Origin: Paenibacillus taihuensis
GTDB lineage: Bacteria > Bacillota > Bacilli > Paenibacillales > Paenibacillaceae
DNA: 64,000 bases
Reading direction: 5' to 3'
Assembly: GCF_003386535.1 (NCBI RefSeq)
Contig: NZ_QTTN01000002.1
Location: 62,001-126,000 of the forward strand
Part shown: positions 27,226 through 36,341 of the stretch, in pieces
Layout of the letters: each line of letters opens with the position of its first letter
How positions within the stretch are numbered: position 1 is the first letter of the stretch
Made by a program: the position numbers and the translations under genes
The notes under the pieces: model-generated
Databases searched by the model: none
Seen by the model: only the letters and a program-made list of their open reading frames with translations
Told to the model about the DNA's origin: nothing

Positions 27226-27633
27226 CTATTTCTGTGCGCTTGCGAGCGGAGTATCTTTGCTATCTGGTAACGTGATCTTCAAAGTATCGCTCTTTGAAAG
27301 TCCCATATCGATAGCTTCTTGTTGAAGCTTTTGCGGATCGTTCATCTTCGCGTACTGGGCCTTCAAATCTGCCATCTGCACAACGAGTTCATCATGCTGC
27401 TTCGACAGCTGCTTAATTTGCAGCTCCATCTGATAGATTTGGGCATAACGGAAAATAATGACACCGGCGACGACAACACATACGAGGATCGTGAACATGT
27501 ACAGCAGTTTCTCTTGAACAGGCAGCGACTTGCGCCGCATGACGACCTTCTTGGTCTCACGAAACTGCGGCTGCTGATTCGGACTCGTTTTGCGCTTCGG
27601 CTGGAGCGCCAGGTTACCATTTACATAAGCCAA
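27226..27633 (-). CDS. ftsL: Cell division protein FtsL
   Basis: A 135-residue bitopic protein: a basic cytoplasmic N-terminus (about residues 1-45, KRKTSPNQQPQFRETKKVV), one transmembrane helix (about 46-66), then a leucine-zipper-like coiled coil (MELQIKQLSKQHDELVVQMADLKAQYAKM region) and the short motif DPQKLQQEAIDMGLSK. FtsL pairs with DivIC and DivIB in the divisome. Sequence is poorly conserved in this family, so the call rests on topology and on the place between rsmH and pbpB. Confidence 0.9.
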   Translation of the reverse strand: MAYVNGNLALQPKRKTSPNQQPQFRETKKVVMRRKSLPVQEKLLYMFTILVCVVVAGVIIFRYAQIYQMELQIKQLSKQHDELVVQMADLKAQYAKMNDPQKLQQEAIDMGLSKSDTLKITLPDSKDTPLASAQK

Positions 27634-27666
27634 TGCTATATCCTCCCTTGAATCGGTTGCTAAACC

Positions 27667-28599
27667 TTATAGTTTCTCTGCTATTCTAAGTTTTGCCGAA
27701 CGTGCTCTCGGATTCTGTTCCAGCTCCGCTTCGTTTGGTACAATCGGCTTGCGATTGACCAGCTTCAGCTTGCCGCCGCCTCCGCATACGCACATCGGAA
27801 AATCAGGTGGACATGTGCATCTTTCAACAAATTTCGCAAAAAGCTGCTTGCAAATCCGATCTTCCAAGGAATGGAACGTAATTACGGACGCTCTTCCTCC
27901 GGAATTAAGCACGTCGATCGTTTGCGCAAGGCCTTCTTCCTCAGCGCCCAGTTCGTCATTAACTGCAATTCGCAGCGCTTGAAACGTACGCTTGGCAGGA
28001 TGCGGCCCCGTTCTTCTTGCAGCAGCAGGGATACCCGTCTTAATAATTTCGACCAGTTCTCCCGTTGATTCGATCGGTTTCGACTCTCTAGCGGCAATGA
28101 TCTTGCGGGCGATCGAACGCGCGAAGCGCTCCTCGCCATAATTCGTAATGATACGGGAGATTTCCCGTTCTTCCCATGTATTTACAATATCATCAGCTGT
28201 CAGCATGCCGTCTTGATCCATCCGCATGTCTAGCGGCGCATCATGATTGTAGCTGAAACCTCGCTCGCCCTCGTCTAGCTGCGGGCTGGAGACGCCTAGA
28301 TCAAACAAAACACCGTCAACGCCATCAATGCCTAAATCTCGCAGTACATGCGCCAAGTAGCGGAAATTGCTCTTCACAAGCGTAACCCGGTCCATGTAGG
28401 CCGCCAGTCTCACCCGTGCGTTATCGAGCGCCCAATCATCTTGATCCAGCGCGATTAGCCGACCGCCCGGTCCAAGCCGCGAAGCGATTAGCTCGCTATG
28501 CCCGGCTCCTCCAAGCGTACAATCCACATAAATGCCATCCGGCTTGATGGCGAGTCCATCAACCGCTTCCTCCCTTAGCACCGTTATATGCTGAAACAT
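27667..28599 (-). CDS. rsmH: 16S rRNA (cytosine(1402)-N(4))-methyltransferase RsmH
   Basis: A 310-residue SAM-dependent methyltransferase acting on C1402 of 16S rRNA. The N-terminal [13 protein letters not shown], the SAM loop [33 protein letters not shown] and the C-terminal [10 protein letters not shown] and [11 protein letters not shown] motifs are characteristic. The ATG at 28599 has GGGAGG 8 nt upstream and matches the family start; an upstream codon at 28641 does not. Second gene of the dcw cluster, after mraZ. Confidence 0.96.
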   Translation of the reverse strand: MFQHITVLREEAVDGLAIKPDGIYVDCTLGGAGHSELIASRLGPGGRLIALDQDDWALDNARVRLAAYMDRVTLVKSNFRYLAHVLRDLGIDGVDGVLFDLGVSSPQLDEGERGFSYNHDAPLDMRMDQDGMLTADDIVNTWEEREISRIITNYGEERFARSIARKIIAARESKPIESTGELVEIIKTGIPAAARRTGPHPAKRTFQALRIAVNDELGAEEEGLAQTIDVLNSGGRASVITFHSLEDRICKQLFAKFVERCTCPPDFPMCVCGGGGKLKLVNRKPIVPNEAELEQNPRARSAKLRIAEKL

Positions 28600-28656
28600 G
28601 CTGTATACCTCCCGGCTCCAAGGACGCCGTAACTTTTCCACCTAACGACGAACGAG

Positions 28657-29094
28657 CTAAAAATTAAAATCAAAATCAACCAACTTCTCTGCAATTTCAT
28701 TAAAGGTCTCTTCCGACTGTTTGAAGTAGCCTTCCCAAATCGGTTTGCTCCAAATTTCCACCCGGTTCGAAACGCCAAGCACGATACAATCTTTATCGAG
28801 CTTCGCATATTCACAGAGCGTATTCGGTAAGTTTACCCTTCCCTGTTTGTCGAGCTCGCATTCTGTAGCCCCGGAGAAGAAAAACCGGGAGAACGCACGC
28901 GCGTCCGACTTCATCATCGGCAGCGACTTCAGCTTCTGTTCCAGCAAGCTCCACTCACTCTCAGGATAGACGAACAAACAGTTATCCAGTCCTCTCGTGA
29001 CAACAAAGCGTTCTCCAAGCTGCTCGCGGAATTTGGCGGGGATAATAATGCGGCCTTTTTCGTCGATGCTATGCTGATACTCGCCCATAAACAT
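28657..29094 (-). CDS. mraZ: Transcriptional regulator MraZ
   Basis: A 145-residue DNA-binding protein with two AbrB-like (SpoVT) domains. It begins [24 protein letters not shown] and has the second-half motif [19 protein letters not shown], both strongly conserved. MraZ binds repeats in its own promoter and tunes the dcw cluster. The start at 29094 matches the family; an upstream codon at 29148 would add 18 residues without support. The operator-like repeats lie directly upstream. Confidence 0.96.
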   Translation of the reverse strand: MFMGEYQHSIDEKGRIIIPAKFREQLGERFVVTRGLDNCLFVYPESEWSLLEQKLKSLPMMKSDARAFSRFFFSGATECELDKQGRVNLPNTLCEYAKLDKDCIVLGVSNRVEIWSKPIWEGYFKQSEETFNEIAEKLVDFDFNF

Positions 29095-29112
29095 GTGACC
29101 GCTCCACCTCTT

Positions 29113-29150
29113 CCCCCAAAACCTCCACTCGGCCCCACTTTTCACCACTT
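29113..29150 (-). promoter_or_regulatory. Probable MraZ operator: G-rich repeats with a 10-nt period
   Basis: On the minus strand the blocks AGTGGTGAAA, AGTGGGGCCG, AGTGGAGGTT and TTGGGGGAAG follow one another without gap, giving a GTGG/TGGG core every 10 nt. MraZ of other bacteria binds TGGGN repeats separated by 5 nt, the same phase. The last block runs into the mraZ ribosome binding site. Confidence 0.7.
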
Positions 29151-29240
29151 AGCTTGAACTATTCGCCACCAGGCTGGATATTCCTGCTTCTTTAGCACGA
29201 ATTAATAAAATATTTCACGGGATTAACCTTGTTACGATTT

Positions 29241-29269
29241 TGAAACTTTTTAGTACTATCGTTCGTGTA
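29241..29269 (+). promoter_or_regulatory. Possible ECF-type promoter
   Basis: TGAAAC (29241-29246), 17 nt, CGTGTA (29264-29269) on the plus strand, about 50 nt upstream of the sigma-like mini gene. This resembles extracytoplasmic-function sigma promoters (TGAAAC, CGTA type). It also lies in the upstream region of mraZ on the other strand. No good SigA promoter competes at this place. Confidence 0.4.
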
Positions 29270-29318
29270 CACTAGAAATGAAAATGCTGGATGAATCATT
29301 CATTGAGGGGGTACGCCC

Positions 29319-29570
29319 ATGGCTGGCGACACTGCCTTAGTCGATAAAATAGTACTGCTGCGTTCCGTCGAACCGCTTGTGTTTCAAGTTTCGCTCTATT
29401 TGCTAGGCGATTCTCATGAAGCGGAGGCCGCTGCCAAGGAAGCTTTGCTGTCTCTGTACAGCTGCCCAAAATTCGGCTCGGCGAAGGATGCAGATCGTGC
29501 GGCGATTGCCAAAAAGACGGCGATGTCCACAGCAATCCGCCGCTCCGCTTACAGACGCAAACAGGCGTGA
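29319..29570 (+). CDS. 83-residue protein resembling sigma factor region 2 only
   Basis: The start has GAGGGGG 7 nt upstream and a terminator follows, so the frame looks real although short. The pattern VFQVSLYLLGDSHEAEAAAKEALLSLY resembles ECF sigma region 2.1-2.2, and AIAKKTAMSTAIRRSAYRRKQA resembles the end of region 2 (AxN..D.RR). No region 4 is present and the next 70 nt hold a stop and terminator, not a frameshifted remainder. It is divergent from mraZ. It could be a mini sigma-like regulator or a core-polymerase binder; function unknown. Confidence 0.65.
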   Translation: MAGDTALVDKIVLLRSVEPLVFQVSLYLLGDSHEAEAAAKEALLSLYSCPKFGSAKDADRAAIAKKTAMSTAIRRSAYRRKQA

Positions 29571-29578
29571 ACAGCAAA

Positions 29579-29622
29579 AAGAGCCGCACCGCCAGCCATC
29601 CAAGGCTAGCAGCGCAGCTCTT
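29579..29622. terminator. Terminator between the sigma-like gene and the DUF4349 gene
   Basis: Outer arms AAGAGC and GCTCTT with an inner stem AGCC/GGCT. Both genes end towards it, so it can serve both strands; the stem is imperfect. Confidence 0.55.
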
Positions 29623-29641
29623 CTCCAATCTTCTTATCGAC

Positions 29642-30724
29642 TTACTTATTTTCTTCTGACTCTTCTTTACGCTCTTCTAACAACACCGCTCCCGGAGCCG
29701 GTGTATTCGGCACATTAGCAGTTAACTGACTTTTGCGCCGATTGCTTCGATACACCAAATAGAGCGGAATCCCGATGATGACAAGAATGACAAGAACGGG
29801 GAGTGCACCGGCAATAAAGATCACTAGCCCTTGGAAGAACGCATAAATGACATTCGTACTTCCGGTCATCGCATCTTTAATCCGCTCTACAAACTTCGGA
29901 TCCTCCTTCAGAACTTGAGGCTCTGGCTCCAGCACTTGATACATGCGCAGATCAATCGTGGAGTAGGCTACGTTATTGTCCAGGTATTTCATGCGGCCTT
30001 TAATTTGCTCAATCTCTGTCTGTACATCGCCAAGCTGCTTGGAAATGGCCAATAAATCTGTCGTCTTCGTCGCCTTCTCCATGAAGGAAAGCAACCGCTC
30101 TTCAACGACTTTCCGCGCTTTCAGACGCGCCTCCAAGTCTACATACTCCTGCGTTACGTCCGTACCTTCAGCACTGCTCTCGAAGCTGACATGCTTCATT
30201 TTCTGAAGCTCCGTAATGAAGCCGTTGAAGCCGGAAGCAGGTACCTTCACGGTATACGTGCCGCCTAGTTCAGATGTCGTCTTCTTATCGGCGAACTTGA
30301 GCAAATAACCGCCGGAGAGATGAATGAGATTTTCAAGAGACGTATGCGCCTTATCGAAGTCTTCCACTTCCATGTTCACGTTCGCTCTGTAAATGATTTT
30401 TCGATCGATGGCATCGACCGGAGCTGTTGTCTCCTCGCTGCTGCTCCCGCTATCAACCGCACCTACACTGTCTGCAGAGGTGTCCGTGCTCACGGCTGGC
30501 GCGGCTGCAGATTCGGATGCAACTTGTGAACTTGCAGAGGTGTCCATCGTAGTGTCGTTCATAGTCGCGTCTGCTTTCATATTCGCATTCGTGCCAACCG
30601 CGCCATCCATTGCTGCAGAACTTGCGTCATTGCTGTTGCTGTTTGCCGAGCATCCGGCGAGCATCCCCACCAACATAACCACAAGCCCGATTAACACCAG
30701 CCATTTCATTCTCTGTCTGTTCAT
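29642..30724 (-). CDS. DUF4349 lipoprotein
   Basis: A 360-residue lipoprotein: signal peptide with lipobox LAGC, a long Ser/Ala/Thr/Asp-rich linker (about residues 25-105), then the DUF4349 domain beginning DRKIIYRANVNMEVEDFDKAHTSLENLIHLSGGYL. It has a coiled-coil helix (LLAISKQLGDVQTEIEQIKGRMKYLDN) and a C-terminal transmembrane helix (about 300-325) followed by a basic, charged tail, so both ends are membrane-associated. The family is widespread and its function is not established. It lies after ahcY with its own terminator region between. Confidence 0.85.
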   Translation of the reverse strand: MNRQRMKWLVLIGLVVMLVGMLAGCSANSNSNDASSAAMDGAVGTNANMKADATMNDTTMDTSASSQVASESAAAPAVSTDTSADSVGAVDSGSSSEETTAPVDAIDRKIIYRANVNMEVEDFDKAHTSLENLIHLSGGYLLKFADKKTTSELGGTYTVKVPASGFNGFITELQKMKHVSFESSAEGTDVTQEYVDLEARLKARKVVEERLLSFMEKATKTTDLLAISKQLGDVQTEIEQIKGRMKYLDNNVAYSTIDLRMYQVLEPEPQVLKEDPKFVERIKDAMTGSTNVIYAFFQGLVIFIAGALPVLVILVIIGIPLYLVYRSNRRKSQLTANVPNTPAPGAVLLEERKEESEENK

Positions 30725-30811
30725 AGCATGACCCCCGTTATTTGGTATTTGTCTGCCTATCTACCAAACGTTCAGGTACTTGCAGATGTTGCAGCAGTTA
30801 TCAAGAAAAAA

Positions 30812-30843
30812 GAGCGCATGGACGCCAACACGTCCACACGCTC
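30812..30843 (-). terminator. Terminator of ahcY
   Basis: Arms GAGCGTGTGGACG and CGTCCATGCGCTC (one mismatch) followed by TTTTTTC on the minus strand, 19 nt after the ahcY stop. Confidence 0.85.
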
Positions 30844-30862
30844 CTATTCATCCAAATTTACA

Positions 30863-32131
30863 TTAGTGCTCCTGCCAGCTGTCGAGGTATGCTGCCTGCT
30901 CTTCGGACAGCTTATCGATGCCAGTGCCAAGCGCTTCAAGCTTGAAGCGTGCTACCTGCTCATCCAGCTCGTATGGCACGTTAACAACCTTCTTGCCGAT
31001 CGCGTTATAGTTGTCGTTCACATATTTCAGCGACATCGCTTGCAGCGCGAATGTCATATCCATAATTTCAGCCGGGTGACCGTCGCCTGCTGCCAGGTTA
31101 ACCAAGCGGCCTTCTGCCAGCAAGTAGATGCTGCGCCCGTCCTTCAATTGATATTCTTCAATGTTGCGGCGTACAACGCGCTTGTTATTGGACAGCGCCT
31201 CGAGCTCCGGCTTGTTCACTTCCACGTCGAAGTGACCAGCGTTGGACAGAATCGCGCCGTCCTTCATCACTTCATAGTGCTCGCCGCGGATAACGTCGCG
31301 GTTGCCCGTTACCGTTACGAAGAAGTCGCCATGCTTCGCAGCTTCCTTCATCGGAAGAACAGTGAAGCCGTCCATGTACGCTTCAACCGCACGGATCGCA
31401 TCGATCTCGGTGACGATAACTTGCGCACCGAGTCCTTTTGCACGCATCGCTACGCCTTTACCGCACCAGCCATAGCCTACGACTACAACTGTTTTGCCTG
31501 CGACAACCAGGTTTGTCGTCCGGTTAATGCCGTCCCATACGGATTGGCCTGTGCCGTAACGGTTGTCGAACAAGTACTTACAGAACGCATCGTTCACGGC
31601 AACCATCGGGAAGCTGAGCGAACCGTCCTTCTCCATCGCTTTCAGACGAAGAATACCTGTCGTCGTTTCTTCAGCGCCGCCGCGGATGTTCTCCATCAGG
31701 TCAGGACGCTCTGCATGCAGAATCGATACGAAATCGCCGCCGTCATCGATGATGAGGTCCGGCTTCGTTTCAAGCGCTTTGACAAGCAGCGACTTGTACT
31801 CTTCCGGCTCCGGATTGTATTTCGCGAATACAGTAATACCGTCTTCAACAAGAGCCGCACATACATCGTCTTGTGTGGAGAGCGGGTTACTGCCTGTAAT
31901 TGTAACTTCAGCGCCGCCGGCTTGTACCACTTTCGCCAGATAAGCCGTTTTGGCTTCCAGGTGGAGCGAGATTGCAACTTTAAGCCCTTTGAACGGCTGT
32001 TCTTTCTCGAATTGCTCACGGATCCGGTTCAAAACCGGCATATGAGCCGCTACCCAATCGATTTTCAAATGGCCTTCCGGCGCAAGCGCCATATCTCGAA
32101 CGATACTGTTCTGCTTCGCATTTACTGTCAT
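30863..32131 (-). CDS. ahcY: S-adenosylhomocysteine hydrolase
   Basis: A 422-residue NAD-dependent enzyme that splits S-adenosylhomocysteine into adenosine and homocysteine. The NAD-binding loop is [23 protein letters not shown], the substrate-site motifs are [31 protein letters not shown] and [18 protein letters not shown], and [10 protein letters not shown] is present. The C-terminus ends without the Lys-Tyr-rich tail (KPDHYRY) of the longer eukaryotic and proteobacterial enzymes, as in the shorter thermophile/archaeal type, so inosine analogues are a possible alternative substrate. Bacillus subtilis uses the Pfs-LuxS route instead. It follows bshC on the same strand after 53 nt. Confidence 0.93.
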   Translation of the reverse strand: MTVNAKQNSIVRDMALAPEGHLKIDWVAAHMPVLNRIREQFEKEQPFKGLKVAISLHLEAKTAYLAKVVQAGGAEVTITGSNPLSTQDDVCAALVEDGITVFAKYNPEPEEYKSLLVKALETKPDLIIDDGGDFVSILHAERPDLMENIRGGAEETTTGILRLKAMEKDGSLSFPMVAVNDAFCKYLFDNRYGTGQSVWDGINRTTNLVVAGKTVVVVGYGWCGKGVAMRAKGLGAQVIVTEIDAIRAVEAYMDGFTVLPMKEAAKHGDFFVTVTGNRDVIRGEHYEVMKDGAILSNAGHFDVEVNKPELEALSNNKRVVRRNIEEYQLKDGRSIYLLAEGRLVNLAAGDGHPAEIMDMTFALQAMSLKYVNDNYNAIGKKVVNVPYELDEQVARFKLEALGTGIDKLSEEQAAYLDSWQEH

Positions 32132-32184
32132 TGTTCATTCAGCATCCTTTCCTTATCGCATTGCTATAATTCCATCATCGGCAG

Positions 32185-33843
32185 TTACAGACGAATTATG
32201 AAGTGTCCGCCTTGGCTGCTAAAAGGTGCTTCCAGCAGTTTGTCTACCCACGATAGACCATAGCGGTTCCAGAAATCCGTCATATTGAGCACACGCTCCT
32301 GCGGTTTTCCTTCCGGCCAAATCGACAGAGCTGCCCAGTCCATCTGGCTAAGCGCTGTATCGAAACGATGCGCATGGGCATCCTTCGTTCTTGCTTCCAT
32401 GTATGCAAGCTCACGTTCAATTCGCTGCAAATTTTTCTCGGATAGATCCAGCAACCCACGCTGAACTCCAGCTGCCATATCCATGACAGGCTGGTAGATC
32501 GCTCTGAACTGCGCCTTCACTTCGGCGAATCGAGCTTCGATGCCAAGCTCGTCCCGCTCCTTCAGCCATGCTTCTCTGCGGTCTGCATACCGATGGGCGA
32601 TATCGTCGAAAGAAAGATTGAACTTCGCCATATACTTCTCGGTTGTCCCTTCCACAAGCGTGTAGGACATCCGTGGAACGACGATCGGCATCTCCATCCC
32701 CAACACGTGAAAAGCACGCCCCGTCAGCGACCAGTAAGCAATCTCCCCTGGACCGAGCACAACAGCGAGAACCGGCAGCAAATAGTCCTGCATAATCGGT
32801 CTTGTCAGCACATTGTTGCTCAGCAGCTGCGGTTCGTTCTTCGCCATGTCCAGCATCTCCGCAGCCGACAAGGAATTCGCCTTCTTGCGGCTCTTGAAAC
32901 GGCCTTCTTCCTTGTGGAGCAGCACCCGCTCGCCTTCATCGAACATAAACAAGTTCGCGCTGCCTGGAGTTACATCTGCCGCAGGCTTGAATCCAAGCTC
33001 CTGCACAGCATTTGCTGCGCTGGCATATGCCGCCTCAAGTTCATCGTTGCGCGCGATCATCTGCTCGAACATCGGTGCTTCCAATGCGCGGATGACTGGA
33101 TCATCGGCGTCAAGCAGCACTAAGCCATACTTGCCGAAGAGCAGGCTCATCGAAGCAGCGAACAAGTCGCTGAGCGATTCTGCTCCCTCCGCCGCTTGCT
33201 CCAATTGCTGCAGCATATCTGGCTTGAATTCTGTATCCGGCAGCTCCTGGCTTAGACGCTGTAAAGCTTCTGCCCACACGTCTGGCTCAAGCTTCGTCCG
33301 GCTCACCGACGATCTGACACCGCTCGGCCGCTTAATCGCGATACGGCTCAGCTTCGTCGATTCTCCCTCACCATCAACACTCGCGCTTCGCACGAAGGCA
33401 TGGTTCGCTTCGTCCCAATCATGATCCTCGCCCGCAATCCAGAACACGGGCACAACTGCTGTCCCTAGCTTGTCTGCCGATTCTCTGGCAGCAGAAATGA
33501 CCGTTACCGCTTTATGTATAACGAGAAGCGGTCCCGTCCACAAGCCCGCCTGCTGGCCTGTTACAACAACAGGAGCGCCAGCGCGAATGGCATCAATGCT
33601 CGAATGGACGGCGGGATGGTCGTTCTTTACAGCATTATACTGGGTAAGCGCATCTGCGAGCCCCTCTGCTGATGTGCGCTTGTCGGCGTGGCTGTTCAGC
33701 CAGTTCAGCCGCTTCCCCCAATGAGCTCCTTCGGCAGCATGGCTGCCAAACAAGGCTTCGACGCCGGAATGGCTCCGGTTTATATACGCTTCGGTAATTG
33801 GCTGACCGAAAGGCAGCTGTATACACTCAAATTTCATGGACAA
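32185..33843 (-). CDS. bshC: Bacillithiol biosynthesis cysteine-adding enzyme BshC
   Basis: A 552-residue protein of the BshC (YllA) family, which adds cysteine to GlcN-malate as the last step of bacillithiol synthesis. The conserved N-terminal part has VVTGQQAGLWTGPLLVIHKAV and VPVFWIAGEDHDWDEANHAFV; a Rossmann-like core is followed by a coiled-coil C-terminal part (GLLDLSEKNLQRIERELAYMEARTKDAH) as in the family structure. The TTG start has AAGG 7 nt upstream; an ATG six bases later is an alternative. Neighbours DUF3397 and panE match the usual Bacillales order. Confidence 0.95.
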   Translation of the reverse strand: MSMKFECIQLPFGQPITEAYINRSHSGVEALFGSHAAEGAHWGKRLNWLNSHADKRTSAEGLADALTQYNAVKNDHPAVHSSIDAIRAGAPVVVTGQQAGLWTGPLLVIHKAVTVISAARESADKLGTAVVPVFWIAGEDHDWDEANHAFVRSASVDGEGESTKLSRIAIKRPSGVRSSVSRTKLEPDVWAEALQRLSQELPDTEFKPDMLQQLEQAAEGAESLSDLFAASMSLLFGKYGLVLLDADDPVIRALEAPMFEQMIARNDELEAAYASAANAVQELGFKPAADVTPGSANLFMFDEGERVLLHKEEGRFKSRKKANSLSAAEMLDMAKNEPQLLSNNVLTRPIMQDYLLPVLAVVLGPGEIAYWSLTGRAFHVLGMEMPIVVPRMSYTLVEGTTEKYMAKFNLSFDDIAHRYADRREAWLKERDELGIEARFAEVKAQFRAIYQPVMDMAAGVQRGLLDLSEKNLQRIERELAYMEARTKDAHAHRFDTALSQMDWAALSIWPEGKPQERVLNMTDFWNRYGLSWVDKLLEAPFSSQGGHFIIRL

Positions 33844-33927
33844 TCTCTACCTTCCATCCACGATCTATTAATAAATGCAGTTTTTTCTCATTCATTGTAC
33901 ACAACGTCAAGCGGACCGTCAAAAAAA

Positions 33928-33955
33928 AACGCCCCTCATTCGCATGAGAGACGTT
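33928..33955 (-). terminator. Terminator of the panE-DUF3397 unit
   Basis: Arms AACGTCTCTCAT and ATGAGGGGCGTT with a 4-nt loop, followed by TTTTTTT on the minus strand, 14 nt after the DUF3397 stop. Confidence 0.88.
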
Positions 33956-33968
33956 TGCGTCATTTGCA

Positions 33969-34364
33969 TTAAGCCGTAAATAAGCTTTTGCCAAGACCGA
34001 TACACATCAGAATCACGTAGCAGAATGCCATAACGAAGAATCCGAGACGCCAAATCGCCCGCATAATCCGGCGAAAATCCACGTTACCTTTCATCCGATA
34101 TTGCGCATTGCCTAGCAGGCCGCCGCCTAGCAGCAGGACGAGCATGATGCCATAAATCCCGAAATGGCTGTTGAATATACGATTAAATAATACCGCTACA
34201 CAGCCGATAAGCAGTGCAGTCGTGACATCCATCGCTGTACGGAACGCTTGCTTGCGGTCACCTGTATAGGCAGCATAGCCAAAATAGACGAGTACAAAAG
34301 GTATAATCGGAAGAACGGCCAAAAATGCATAGATGTGCTTAATGCTCTCCCATATCCACAGCAT
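33969..34364 (-). CDS. DUF3397 family membrane protein
   Basis: A 131-residue protein with about four transmembrane helices (near residues 10-30, 45-65, 70-88 and 105-127). The pattern and its place between panE and bshC match DUF3397 proteins of Bacillales, whose function is not known. The conserved stretch NAQYRMKGNVDFRRIMRAIWRLGF precedes the last helix. It follows panE after 30 nt and is probably co-transcribed. Confidence 0.8.
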   Translation of the reverse strand: MLWIWESIKHIYAFLAVLPIIPFVLVYFGYAAYTGDRKQAFRTAMDVTTALLIGCVAVLFNRIFNSHFGIYGIMLVLLLGGGLLGNAQYRMKGNVDFRRIMRAIWRLGFFVMAFCYVILMCIGLGKSLFTA

Positions 34365-34394
34365 CTTAGATCGCCCCTCTCTCCATAAACAATA

Positions 34395-35363
34395 TTAAGT
34401 ATTCGGATGCAAAGCCTTGATCATCGTTAGAACGGCTTCATTCATGGGGGCAGGCTTGCCTAGCTTTCTCGCAAGCGATACGATGCCTCCATTGATCCAG
34501 TCGACTTCGGTTACTCGGCTTGCTTGTACGTCACGGAGCATGGACGATTCGTTACGCGCCGTCGCTTCGCAAATCTGCAGCACACGCTGCCAGCTATCGC
34601 CTTCGCTTACCATCCCGGCTGCAAGCAGTATCTGTTCACTCTCCGTATGCAGCGTCTCCATCAAACGTTTGCGCTGCGGATCAAGCGGCAGATCGCCGTT
34701 ACGCACGTCAAAAATTGCCGTTAGCGGGTTGATGACCGCATTGATGAGCAATTTATGGAAAACACGATTCTCAACTTCATTCGACAGATACGCCTCAATT
34801 CCTGCACCTTCCATCGTTTTTAGCAACAAATTTTGGCGATTGCTAGTTATTTCGTCACTTCTCGGCCAAATTCCGAGCATGATGCTCCCGCTTCCTGTAT
34901 GATGCACCGTGTTGCTGTCAACACGTAGTGCCCCCTCTGTCGTGACGGCGGCATACAAAGGCACTTGCGGCATCGCTGCTCGCAGCTTGTCCATATGCCC
35001 GATCCCATTCTGCAGGGCAACGATTGGCGTTTCCTCGGCATTACTGGTCTTCGCTTGCTTTACGAGCACTGCCAGTTGCGCGAGCATCGATTCATCGAGA
35101 TGTGCCTGCTTCACGGCGAGCCAGATCCAATCGCATTTCTCCTGCGCCTGCCCCGCATCAGCGATGTACGAACGCAAAGAAGCCGCCTTCACTGGAATGC
35201 GGCTTACAAGGTTCTCTCCCTCAATTAAGGCGATACCTTCTTTATTCAACTGCTCAGCCTGGTTATCTGAATAGGTGAGCATCAGTATGTCCACGCCTGC
35301 GCGCGCAAGCCTGGCTCCATACAGCAAACCAAGTGCCCCTGCGCCTACGATTATTATTTTCAA
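34395..35363 (-). CDS. panE: 2-dehydropantoate 2-reductase
   Basis: A 322-residue NADPH-dependent ketopantoate reductase (KPR/ApbA family) of the pantothenate and CoA pathway. The N-terminal GAGALGLLYGARLARAG binds NADPH, VALQNGIGHMD and NRVFHKLLINAVINPLTAIFDVRNGDL contain the catalytic lysine and asparagine, and the C-terminal VTEVDWINGGIVSLARK completes the substrate pocket. Family members can be specific for other 2-keto acids, so the exact substrate is inferred from context. Confidence 0.92.
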   Translation of the reverse strand: MKIIIVGAGALGLLYGARLARAGVDILMLTYSDNQAEQLNKEGIALIEGENLVSRIPVKAASLRSYIADAGQAQEKCDWIWLAVKQAHLDESMLAQLAVLVKQAKTSNAEETPIVALQNGIGHMDKLRAAMPQVPLYAAVTTEGALRVDSNTVHHTGSGSIMLGIWPRSDEITSNRQNLLLKTMEGAGIEAYLSNEVENRVFHKLLINAVINPLTAIFDVRNGDLPLDPQRKRLMETLHTESEQILLAAGMVSEGDSWQRVLQICEATARNESSMLRDVQASRVTEVDWINGGIVSLARKLGKPAPMNEAVLTMIKALHPNT

Positions 35364-35430
35364 GGATGAAACCTCATTCCACTAGTTCGTTATGTACGGC
35401 TGTATAGCTCCATCGTACCAGAAGCAAACT

Positions 35431-35472
35431 AAAAAATCTCGCCGCTCCTGATACAGGTCCGGTGAGATTTTT
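35431..35472 (-). terminator. Terminator of rsfA
   Basis: Arms AAAATCTCACCG and CGGCGAGATTTTTT on a long loop, 27 nt after the rsfA stop. The A-run on the other side may let it act on both strands. Confidence 0.8.
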
Positions 35473-35498
35473 AAGAAATGCCTCCTCATAAAGGCGCA

Positions 35499-36146
35499 CT
35501 ATTCAATTCGTTCCAAGTTGCCGTTCGCATCCATTTTGAAGCGCGGCTTCGATTCATCTTCTTCCGTCAGCACCGTAAGCCGGCGCGCGCGGTCCATAAT
35601 TTGAATCAGTGTTTTGTAATCGTCATTAACTGCACGGTAATCGGATTGCGCATTGTTTACTTCCGCCGATAACCGTTCGTTCATCTCGCGAAGCGTGAAC
35701 AGCTCTTCGTCTTTATCACGCAGATCGCGCTCAAGCGTCTTGATTTGACGGTTAAGCTCTTGATAAGTACCCTTCCATTGACGCAGAAACCGAATAACGG
35801 TATCGATAGATAGCGATTCTTCCGTCAACGGATCATTCTTGTACGAACGCTCGTCTGTGTCAATCAAATTGATTGCGGACACATGAGGCGTAGCGACGTA
35901 CGTCTGCTTCTTCATATAATTCCGCTTCTGGCGCTGCTGCTTCGCAATTTGTATCGCATCTTCATAGCGTTTGCGGACACAGCTGTTCCAGCGAAATCCG
36001 CAGGCGGCCGAGGTTCGGCCAATACGCTCTCCCACTTCTTCGAACGCGGCTAGCTGCGTACTACCTTCACGAATATGCCGCAGCGTGACCTCGGCCAGGA
36101 TGAGATCATCATCCGGACTCCAGGCATCTTGTCTGACTGCTGTCAT
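35499..36146 (-). CDS. rsfA: RsfA-family prespore transcription factor
   Basis: A 215-residue protein with an N-terminal Myb/SANT-like DNA-binding domain (RQDAWSPDDDLILAEVTLRHIREG, then EVGERIGRTSAACGFRWNSCVRKRY) and a C-terminal coiled coil (about 125-180, KGTYQELNRQIKTLERDLRDKDEEL). RsfA (YlbO) modulates the SigF regulon in the forespore of Bacillus subtilis. Other genomes carry several paralogues, so orthology to rsfA itself is likely but not proven. The ATG at 36146 has GGAGG 10 nt upstream; one at 36167 lies before it. Confidence 0.88.
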   Translation of the reverse strand: MTAVRQDAWSPDDDLILAEVTLRHIREGSTQLAAFEEVGERIGRTSAACGFRWNSCVRKRYEDAIQIAKQQRQKRNYMKKQTYVATPHVSAINLIDTDERSYKNDPLTEESLSIDTVIRFLRQWKGTYQELNRQIKTLERDLRDKDEELFTLREMNERLSAEVNNAQSDYRAVNDDYKTLIQIMDRARRLTVLTEEDESKPRFKMDANGNLERIE

Positions 36147-36341
36147 GCAACCAAAACCTCCTAACATTAGGCGCTTACTTTATCTCTATGCCCTTGGTAG
36201 AGTTCATAGAATCTATCGGATACTAATTTGTATATCCATTTTTTTTAAGGCTCATACATGTTTTTTCACAAATTGAAGCAAACTTGTACTGGCGTGGCAA
36301 AAGCTGAGAAAAAGTTTGCCAATTCGTCACGTTTGAAACAG

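Noticed and set aside
30728-32263. A 511-codon open frame on the plus strand opposite ahcY
   Set aside because: ahcY on the minus strand has full family motifs; the opposite frame is poor in recognisable features and rich in Arg/His/Cys/Val, typical of an antisense shadow.
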